A program made the translations under genes and the position numbers. Shown piece after piece: positions 10,171-22,500 of a DNA stretch of 22,500 nucleotides (positions within the stretch are counted from its first letter, which is position 1; each line of letters begins with the position of its first letter). Location: contig NZ_JARVXG010000049.1 of NCBI RefSeq assembly GCF_029848115.1, forward strand, positions 1 through 22,500. Direction: 5' to 3'. Below the pieces are notes generated by a model. The model saw only the letters and a program-made list of their open reading frames with translations, was not told the DNA's origin and searched no databases. Source of the DNA: Methanobacterium formicicum. GTDB taxonomy: Archaea > Methanobacteriota > Methanobacteria > Methanobacteriales > Methanobacteriaceae.

Positions 10171-10266
10171 AAAAATTTCCCAGTTTCAAAAGGGATTTTA
10201 GACAAGATAAGATTTTTTTAGGGCATTTATCCAACCATATTTAATATAAACCTTCACCTTTGGATA

Positions 10267-10277
10267 AATATAAATCA
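10267..10277 (+). promoter_or_regulatory. TATA box for a probably leaderless transcript
   Basis: AAATATAAATC lies about 25 bases before the ATG at 10298, and no Shine-Dalgarno is present between them. This spacing predicts a transcript starting at or next to the start codon. A second candidate, TTTAATATAAA, is at 10240-10250. Confidence 0.45.
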
Positions 10278-10297
10278 ACTAAAACAAACTCACAGTG

Positions 10298-11257
<960 letters not shown>

Positions 11258-11272
<15 letters not shown>

Positions 11273-11319
11273 ACCTTCAGTACCGCACATTTAGAATCTA
11301 TCTTTAAAGAAAAAATAAA
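11258..11319. repeat. 16-bp direct repeat spanning the glycosylase stop codon
   Basis: TTAAAGAAAAAATAAA occurs at 11258-11273 (encoding the last residues and stop of the glycosylase) and again at 11304-11319, 46 bases apart. It is A-rich and so partly expected. Read on the minus strand the second copy gives a T-run just after the small membrane ORF and may serve in its termination. Confidence 0.6.
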
Positions 11320-11322
11320 AAT

Positions 11323-11469
11323 TTATTCTTCATCGGTGCCTGCATTTCTCCAGTCATATATGCTAATGGCCAAAAACACCAAGAAGGCCAGTATGGCCAG
11401 GAAATTGAAGGTGGAGTACTGTCCCATAACGAAGGTTTGGTAGATGAGTATCACCAGGATTATGCCCAT
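11323..11469 (-). CDS. Small two-helix membrane protein
   Basis: 48 codons from ATG 11467-11469: MGIILVILIYQTFVMGQYST, then NFLAILAFLVFLAISIYDW and an acidic end RNAGTDEE. The pattern is two hydrophobic helices joined by a short turn and a polar tail, which looks real rather than random. The frame is open upstream to TAG 11524-11526. The preceding codons (GTDKINKSLSLIAAFL) look coding and extend the first helix, but the only other usual start is TTG 11470-11472. A GGGGA sits 8 bases ahead of an in-frame ATA (11503-11505), suggesting the true start may be non-canonical or mis-sequenced. No family recognised. Confidence 0.55.
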   Translation of the reverse strand: MGIILVILIYQTFVMGQYSTFNFLAILAFLVFLAISIYDWRNAGTDEE

Positions 11470-11581
11470 CAAAAATGCGGCAATTAGACTTAAACTCTTG
11501 TTTATTTTATCAGTCCCCTGTGGCTATTTTTTTATTTCATTTGATTATTTAATTCCAAGTGGCATATCGTTTAAAACCGAT

Positions 11582-13255
<1,674 letters not shown>

Positions 13256-13332
13256 GGCGAACGATTCCTCCAGTAGATCTATTTTTACAAGTGATTCCCG
13301 TAATAAATGAACGTACTTGATCTATGTAGTCC

Positions 13333-13352
13333 TTTTATAGTTATATAGAATT
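13333..13352. promoter_or_regulatory. Shared TATA-rich divergent promoter
   Basis: TTTTATAGTTATATAG reads as a TATA box in both directions (minus strand CTATATAACTATAAAAGG). It is about 70 bases before the Shine-Dalgarno start at 13422 on the plus strand and about 80 bases before the CrtC-like start on the minus strand. Confidence 0.4.
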
Positions 13353-13421
13353 ATCTAGGAAAAATAAAACAGGATGTTTAACATAGATAATCACAGAATA
13401 AATCCATATTTGGTGATCAGT

Positions 13422-14027
13422 ATGGGCAAACTCCAGGAACAGTTGGATAAATTTCAGGATAATGCAGGTGCTGCCTACCAGGAAATCATGGATACACTAG
13501 AGTATAAATACTGCTGGAAATGTCCCATGCGCAGTACCAGTACAAATTCCCATTGCCGGGAAATTCACTCGATGAAAGTCCTGCAGGAAGCATTAGACCA
13601 GGGAATTAGGGAAAAATTAGGGGAAACTGGTGTTTCATCGGTTTTATTAGAATCTTTAATTTTGAGAACAACCCAAAAAAGGTTTAAAAAACAGGGAGGG
13701 TCTGCCCGGGAAAAAACCATTATCATGGATGTTTCACCCCAAAACCTGGATCTGGACCCTGAAACCCAGTTAATGATTAAAATAAATCCTAGAAAGATCC
13801 GTGAGGGTGAACGGATTATGATACCCTGCGAATCCTTAGAATCATCAGTTTTAGGAGTTTGTGCCCTTATGATGGGATTTCCCTTCAGGGTGACGGTGGT
13901 GGAAAGATTCTTCCATAAAAACAATTTTTGGTATGTTGAAGTGGAAAATGAGAAAATATTCCCTTTAGAATCTATTTTGGGAGTGTTGATTAAAGTTATA
14001 AGGAAAGATCAGCCAGAAGGAAGTTAG
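13422..14027 (+). CDS. Unknown protein with CX2CX10CX3H putative metal site
   Basis: 201 residues from ATG 13422, chosen because GGTGATC (13412-13418) is a strong Shine-Dalgarno; an ATG at 13374 would add 16 residues and lacks one. After an acidic helix (1-28) comes CWKCPMRSTSTNSHCREIH, giving Cys31, Cys34, Cys45 and His49, which could hold zinc or an Fe-S cluster. The middle is helical and basic (RTTQKRFKKQGG). The C-terminal half (about 95-195) is alternating strand and helix, with IPCES containing one more Cys. I recognise no family. It is divergent from the CrtC-like gene and 106 bases upstream of the GAF protein on the same strand. Confidence 0.72.
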   Translation: MGKLQEQLDKFQDNAGAAYQEIMDTLEYKYCWKCPMRSTSTNSHCREIHSMKVLQEALDQGIREKLGETGVSSVLLESLILRTTQKRFKKQGGSAREKTIIMDVSPQNLDLDPETQLMIKINPRKIREGERIMIPCESLESSVLGVCALMMGFPFRVTVVERFFHKNNFWYVEVENEKIFPLESILGVLIKVIRKDQPEGS

Positions 14028-14133
14028 TTATTTATAACTATTCTGGGGATAAATTAATAAAAAAAATACATAGTTAGATTACATTCAGTTTTCAAGGTAC
14101 TCATGAATAATTCCAGAACTGGGAGGGTTTTAC

Positions 14134-14652
14134 ATGGCTGGTGAAGAAGATCTGTCTTTTTTAAGGAGAAAAATTCAAGAAATGCTGCCTGATTCCAACC
14201 TCAAAGAAATTTCGGATGTGATTTGGAAAGAAACAAAAAAACATCTGAAAAGCAAAAACTGCTACGTGGCCTTTGTAGATCCTGAAAATAGGGACAGTGT
14301 GGGGATATCGTTTTCTCATCTCACCCCGGAGTGCCAGATGTATGCAGACATGGGAGAAGCCAGATTTAAGGTCCGAAAAGACGGTAGTTACGGTGGACTT
14401 CTCGGTTACTCCCTGGATACTGGTGAATCACTTTACGTCCATGATGTGGCCGGACATCCCGCAGCCCACGGTGTTCCCCAAGGCCATGAACCGGTGGATC
14501 AGTTTCTATCAGTTCCTGTAAAATTTAATAATGAAATTTTAGGCCAGATTGTGGTTGGAAATCCAGAAAAGGATTACGATGCCCATGACCTGGAAATAGC
14601 TGAAAATATAGCTGAAATTTACGGTATGGTTCTTAAACAACTTCTATATTAA
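14134..14652 (+). CDS. Stand-alone GAF-domain protein
   Basis: 172 residues, almost all one GAF domain with no output domain. Strands with [21 protein letters not shown] (42-62) are followed by [28 protein letters not shown] (88-115) and [21 protein letters not shown] (124-144), the classic ligand-binding GAF layout ending in a helix (150-170). It probably binds a small molecule or acts as a redox or sensor partner. A His-rich loop (His103, 108, 112, 118) could contribute to ligand or metal binding. GGGAGGGTTTTAC precedes the ATG, a good Shine-Dalgarno. It may be transcribed with the preceding Cys-cluster gene. Confidence 0.82.
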   Translation: MAGEEDLSFLRRKIQEMLPDSNLKEISDVIWKETKKHLKSKNCYVAFVDPENRDSVGISFSHLTPECQMYADMGEARFKVRKDGSYGGLLGYSLDTGESLYVHDVAGHPAAHGVPQGHEPVDQFLSVPVKFNNEILGQIVVGNPEKDYDAHDLEIAENIAEIYGMVLKQLLY

Positions 14653-14762
14653 AATTAAGCCTCAAAAAGTTGATTGATAGATTCTAAGGTATTATTTTAA
14701 AATTTAAGATTTTAAAATTTTAGGTATCTTTAATTTAGTATCCTTTAAAATATAAAGAAATA

Positions 14763-14789
14763 AAAAAAATACCAAGAAATTATTCTTGG
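14763..14789 (-). terminator. Hairpin plus T-run terminator of the cyclophilin gene
   Basis: On the minus strand, 6 bases after the stop codon, a perfect 7-bp stem (CCAAGAA 14772-14778 / TTCTTGG 14783-14789) with a 4-base loop is followed by eight T (A-run 14762-14769 on the plus strand). It has the form of a bacterial intrinsic terminator. Confidence 0.75.
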
Positions 14790-14794
14790 AATGA

Positions 14795-15220
<426 letters not shown>

Positions 15221-15347
15221 GAGAATCACCATGAAAACTCTACTATCTACCACTTAATAAATGTATAACCAAAGGGAGGATGTAGCTATGTTGGGGTTAA
15301 TGGAGAAAAAATAGAAATGGAGATCATGACCTGGGCTTAAAAAATGA

Positions 15348-15683
15348 TTAAGATTCTAAAACCTCATTTTTACCCACTAACATTAGGGAAATCAGGACTC
15401 CCATTAATCCGGCAATTAACCAGGCGATTCCTGCCACTAAATCTGCCGTGTAGAGGGTGTAGGCCCCGATTCCCAGTAAAATAAGGGCACATAATAGGAT
15501 GATCCTCTTCCTTACTTTCACTGCCTTGATGGGACGTCCCAGCTGGGGGGAAATTGATAGAAAAATCACTCCTAGAATGATCCATATTATACCCTGCGAC
15601 ATTTGGCCCCTGTAAACGTTGTAAGCTCCAATAATCAGGAGAACTACTGATCCAACATATAGGATAATTTTTTGGTGGTTCAT
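15348..15683 (-). CDS. Small four-helix membrane protein with internal duplication
   Basis: 111 residues, four hydrophobic helices at about 6-20, 29-46, 60-74 and 82-103. The halves look duplicated: IIGAYNVYRGQMSQGIIWII (17-36) matches GIGAYTLYTADLVAGIAWLI (71-90), with a basic linker RPIKAVKVRKR (50-60) between. GGAAG motifs precede the ATG. No named family recognised. It lies 127 bases upstream of the cyclophilin start on the same strand. A longer overlapping frame on this strand (15370-15756) lacks the membrane pattern and is judged spurious. Confidence 0.65.
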   Translation of the reverse strand: MNHQKIILYVGSVVLLIIGAYNVYRGQMSQGIIWIILGVIFLSISPQLGRPIKAVKVRKRIILLCALILLGIGAYTLYTADLVAGIAWLIAGLMGVLISLMLVGKNEVLES

Positions 15684-15769
15684 AAATTAACTTCCTTCCC
15701 AATTCCAATACAATCTGTGTACATAATTGGTAATTCCCTTGACACTTTATAACCATTCGGTGGGTTTTA

Positions 15770-15803
15770 AGTATATTTAATTATTTCCATGTCCCGGGAT
15801 GGA
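15770..15803 (+). promoter_or_regulatory. TATA box and downstream inverted repeat ahead of argD
   Basis: AGTATATTTAA (15770-15780) is a TATA candidate. TCCAT (15786-15790) and ATGGA (15799-15803) flank GTCCCGGG just downstream, between the TATA and the expected start point near 15805. This is a position where a repressor could act. Confidence 0.35.
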
Positions 15804-15899
15804 TAATGATTATAACCGCAGTAACCAATAATTCACTATATTCCTATTACTGTTGGGAAAATACTCCAGAGATAAAATGGAGGATTATTATATTTACAC

Positions 15900-17085
<1,186 letters not shown>

Positions 17086-17087
<2 letters not shown>

Positions 17088-17110
17088 AGGTCTGATCTTC
17101 TCCTTTTTTT
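17086..17110 (+). terminator. Terminator overlapping the argD stop codon
   Basis: GAAGGT (17086-17091) and ATCTTC (17095-17100) pair, with one G-T, around a 3-base loop and are followed by TCC and seven T (17104-17110). The stem starts inside the TGA stop codon (17085-17087). Confidence 0.55.
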
Positions 17111-17168
17111 AGTTGTACTCCTACCTGGTAAATCGATCAAGGGGTGGTGAACTAAATCCAGGACAAGA

Positions 17169-17220
17169 GTTATATGCAGCTAAATTGATACATTTAATGT
17201 TTACTTCTTTTCGGAGGGAT
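17169..17220 (+). promoter_or_regulatory. Probable lysA-dapF promoter and Shine-Dalgarno
   Basis: GTTATATGC (17169-17177) is a TATA candidate about 28 bases before a start near 17200. GGAGGGAT (17213-17220) is a strong Shine-Dalgarno 5 bases ahead of the lysA ATG. Confidence 0.45.
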
Positions 17221-17225
17221 CATCT

Positions 17226-19381
<2,156 letters not shown>

Positions 19382-19387
19382 AAAGCA

Positions 19388-19431
19388 TTCCTTTTTCCTT
19401 CATTTTCCCTTCTATCTTTCTCTCTTTCTTT
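19388..19431 (+). terminator. Long pyrimidine tract after dapF
   Basis: Starting 7 bases after the dapF stop, a stretch of about 44 bases is almost wholly C and T with several T-runs of 3-5. Archaeal RNA polymerase stops at T-rich non-template runs, so this is a plausible lysA-dapF terminator. No hairpin is evident. Confidence 0.5.
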
Positions 19432-19513
19432 GAATTAAAAAAATTTTATTGACTGAATTTGAAACCATCTATACTTCAAAAAAACACGTTTTTATGGGTT
19501 TTGAAAAATATTT

Positions 19514-19867
<354 letters not shown>

Positions 19868-20049
19868 TTTACATCACTAACATTAATATGTTGCACATGG
19901 TACATTATACTATTGGAAAATTGATGGAAATGACCAATCTTAATGTCAATTATCATTTTAGTGGATTATTTTCATACAGCCTGTGGTTTTAAACTGAACA
20001 ACCATTTTTTCCTAGAATAAGAAAAAATGGAGTTATTTTATTAAATTTT

Positions 20050-20097
20050 ATGAGTAAAGGGGATTTTATGAGTTTACAGGAATCTACTATTTTTTAA
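20050..20097 (+). other. Tiny ORF with duplicated start region
   Basis: ATTTTATGAGT occurs at 20045-20055 and 20063-20073, giving two in-frame ATGs 18 bases apart. The second is preceded by AAAGGGG, a good Shine-Dalgarno. The frame ends after 15 codons (TAA 20095-20097). It may be a truncated gene remnant or chance. The rest of the 19868-20149 spacer shows nothing else but the terminator at 20113-20145. Confidence 0.2.
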
Positions 20098-20112
20098 AAA
20101 TTATAAACTGAA

Positions 20113-20145
20113 TAAAAAAAGGTGACCCTATAGTAGAAGGAGGGT
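20113..20145 (-). terminator. Terminator of the cobJ gene
   Basis: On the minus strand just after the stop codon, ACCCT/AGGGT arms (20141-20145 and 20125-20129) enclose an 11-base loop and are followed by CACC and seven T. On the plus strand the same arms are followed by GTTTTTATTT, so the element may work both ways. Confidence 0.5.
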
Positions 20146-20149
20146 GTTT

Positions 20150-21211
<1,062 letters not shown>

Positions 21212-21242
21212 TTGTTTCACCAGTTAACCATAAATTCCCTAA

Positions 21243-21752
21243 TCAGCTGTTATACAGTACGCGTGTGGCAGTTATGACAATGGAATTTACATCAATCTGG
21301 ACCCCCTTATTCTTAGGAGTGCCCACGGCAGTGGCAGTTATACTGTAAGTTTCGTTGGATTTAATTACAATTGGACCACTAGAAGCGTTTCCAGTTGTTC
21401 CACCAGTCTGCGAGTCCTTGTATCCCATGGCAGTAAGGTTAACAGTGATGGTGTCTGCACTGGTATCCTGATAGGTGGTGGCCTTCAAACTCTGCAAGTT
21501 AATTCCATCAATGCCAGTCTTGGTTTTCAGGGCATCGACCACTTCATTCTCGTTAAGGATGGTAATATCCTTCTGGGTGGCAATTTTAGGACCTAGGTTA
21601 AGCAGTGAAGTAACGCCGTTTATTTGCATTTCAATCAAATCAGCAGGGTTTGGCGCTTGTTGGGTAACAATGGTATACGACGCAAAGAGGCCTGCCTCGA
21701 AGAATACAACAAAGAAAATTAGAAATAAGATTATCTTAACTCCTCTGGACAA
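21243..21752 (-). CDS. Membrane-anchored extracytoplasmic protein of unknown function
   Basis: 169 residues from TTG 21750-21752, favoured because GGTGAT (21757-21762 on the plus strand as atcacc) sits 4 bases ahead. A GTG at 21761 lies inside that Shine-Dalgarno. The protein has a short basic start (SRGVK), one helix (about 6-27, [20 protein letters not shown]) and a Thr/Asn-rich outer domain of probable beta strands ([21 protein letters not shown], [13 protein letters not shown]). A Gly/Thr/Ser linker lies near its middle. I recognise no family. It precedes cobJ and is probably co-transcribed, but nothing links it to cobalamin. Confidence 0.65.
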   Translation of the reverse strand: MSRGVKIILFLIFFVVFFEAGLFASYTIVTQQAPNPADLIEMQINGVTSLLNLGPKIATQKDITILNENEVVDALKTKTGIDGINLQSLKATTYQDTSADTITVNLTAMGYKDSQTGGTTGNASSGPIVIKSNETYSITATAVGTPKNKGVQIDVNSIVITATRVLYNS

Positions 21753-21761
21753 TAATATCAC

Positions 21762-22227
21762 CTTGAATTATGATTTGTTTTTAATATGGTTATTGTGTGA
21801 AAGTGGATTCTAATAAAGGGTTTTTTGGTAAACCCCCAAATTAATGGATTTATATCATGAATTTATCAATTGAATCATATCCTTAGGAACATCCGTACGG
21901 ATATATAAATTACCAATCAATCTGAATAAATAAAACACATTATCTGTAAACTGTTAGTACTATTATCAGTTCACCTCACCATATTAAATGTTTTCTCCTA
22001 AATTGTCTTTTGTCCATAATTGTTATTCATTAAATAGCATAGATCAGTAAACAACCATTGGGAAATAAACTACGGGCATGGGGATAAAAACATGATGGTA
22101 GAGTTTTTAACTGGGTATTTATTGATAAAACCATGTTCTGATATTTTTATTTATATTAAAACCTTTATTAAATATTAAAATCAATATTAACCTGTGAATT
22201 GATATTTACCCTTTAAGAGACAGAATT
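21762..22227. other. Long AT-rich divergent regulatory spacer
   Basis: About 465 bases with no credible ORF or RNA gene. It contains a perfect 12-bp palindrome next to a TATA-like element (21891-21910) and a second TATA-like stretch (TTTATATTAAAACC, about 22151-22164) better placed for the plus-strand gene at 22228. Confidence 0.5.
21891..21910. promoter_or_regulatory. 12-bp palindrome abutting a TATA box
   Basis: ATCCGTACGGAT (21891-21902) is a perfect palindrome and runs straight into ATATAAAT (21903-21910). A palindrome at the BRE/TATA edge is where archaeal dimeric repressors or activators bind. The reverse strand also reads TTTATATATCC, so either flanking gene could be controlled. Confidence 0.5.
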
Positions 22228-22500
22228 ATGTTTGGGATGACTAAAAAGCAGTTCTTGAAAAAAAGTAAGAACTGTTTGAAGGATACTGGAATTCAACTAC
22301 TTTTAGTTAGGAAAATTATTTACCAAGAACAGAATGGCAAAATTGGATACAGGGAAGCCTACCAGAAACTGGATAAGATTCGTGAGAATATGGAAACTAT
22401 ATTCTTTAAATACGAAGACTTGAAACCCCCTTCAAAATGCAGTTCACTCCATATTGAAATCCTAAATACATTAATTGTTCTTCAGGAAACTTTGGTTGCC
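22228..22500 (+). CDS. Unknown protein, partial (runs off the window)
   Basis: The first 91 codons of an open frame beginning [20 protein letters not shown] and continuing [20 protein letters not shown] with no stop to the window end. It is charged, helix-rich ([25 protein letters not shown]) and basic at the start, with no signal peptide. Codon use resembles the neighbours, so it is probably a real gene. There is no strong Shine-Dalgarno (AAGAGA about 9 bases ahead); an in-frame ATG three codons later (22237) is an alternative. No family recognised from this part. Confidence 0.6.
   Translation, partial: MFGMTKKQFLKKSKNCLKDTGIQLLLVRKIIYQEQNGKIGYREAYQKLDKIRENMETIFFKYEDLKPPSKCSSLHIEILNTLIVLQETLVA

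Noticed and set aside
13374..13421. Upstream ATG extending the Cys-cluster protein by 16 residues
   Set aside because: The internal ATG at 13422 has a strong GGTGATC Shine-Dalgarno, while the upstream ATG has none. A leaderless start remains possible but less likely.
14694..14720. Two copies of ATTTTAAAATTT after the GAF gene
   Set aside because: Such AT-only repeats are expected by chance in these spacers. At most it marks a loose T-rich stop region.
15370..15756. 128-codon minus-strand frame overlapping the small membrane protein
   Set aside because: Longer than the chosen ORF but without its helix pattern, internal duplication or start-site support.

Overview
The window looks like chromosomal DNA of a hydrogenotrophic methanogen of the Methanobacteriales, most likely Methanobacterium or a close relative. 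This is inferred from several things. Spacers are AT-rich and genes are moderate in GC. Shine-Dalgarno sequences are of the GGTGAT/GGAGG type, matching an archaeal 16S tail that ends ..ATCACCTCC. TATA boxes are archaeal. A CbiH/CobJ methyltransferase carries an archaeal-style Cys-rich tail, and a lysA-dapF pair is present. I see no rRNA, tRNA, CRISPR array, integrase, transposase or phage gene.

Layout. (1) 1-2700: a minus-strand single-domain rhodanese broken by an in-frame TAG, a possible tiny ORF upstream of it, and a plus-strand NAD-type malic enzyme. The malic enzyme's family similarity runs upstream of its first usable start codon, so two neighbouring genes look damaged or misread. (2) 2880-4620: a proteasome-fold (Ntn) hydrolase with Ser at mature position 1, then a six-helix GAP/LysE-like membrane protein. 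(3) 4619-6640, minus strand: an acetyl-CoA hydrolase/4-hydroxybutyrate CoA-transferase family enzyme and a DUF998 membrane protein. (4) 6960-11280: a two-domain alpha/beta hydrolase, a SAM methyltransferase, a DUF2807 lipoprotein and an OGG1-type 8-oxoguanine DNA glycosylase. (5) 11320-14660: a small membrane ORF, a CrtC/AttH-like lipocalin-fold protein, a divergently transcribed unknown with a CX2CX10CX3H cluster, and a GAF-domain protein. (6) 14760-19380: a cyclophilin with a clear terminator, a small membrane protein with internal duplication, then argD, lysA and dapF. (7) 19510-22500: a DUF488 protein, CbiH/CobJ behind a membrane-anchored extracytoplasmic protein, and the first 91 codons of an unknown gene that runs off the end.

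How the genes work together. The clearest pathway is amino-acid biosynthesis. LysA and DapF overlap by four bases and perform the last two steps of diaminopimelate-to-lysine synthesis; lysine also enters pseudomurein in these organisms. ArgD lies just upstream with its own terminator. Malic enzyme and the CoA-transferase concern C4/C2 acid metabolism but are not co-transcribed. Much of the rest is cell-surface, repair and regulatory accessory content, with no obvious defence island or mobile element. The items most worth a second look are the interrupted rhodanese, the malic enzyme 5' end, the Ser-1 proteasome-like hydrolase, the Cys-cluster protein and the palindrome beside a TATA box near 21900.
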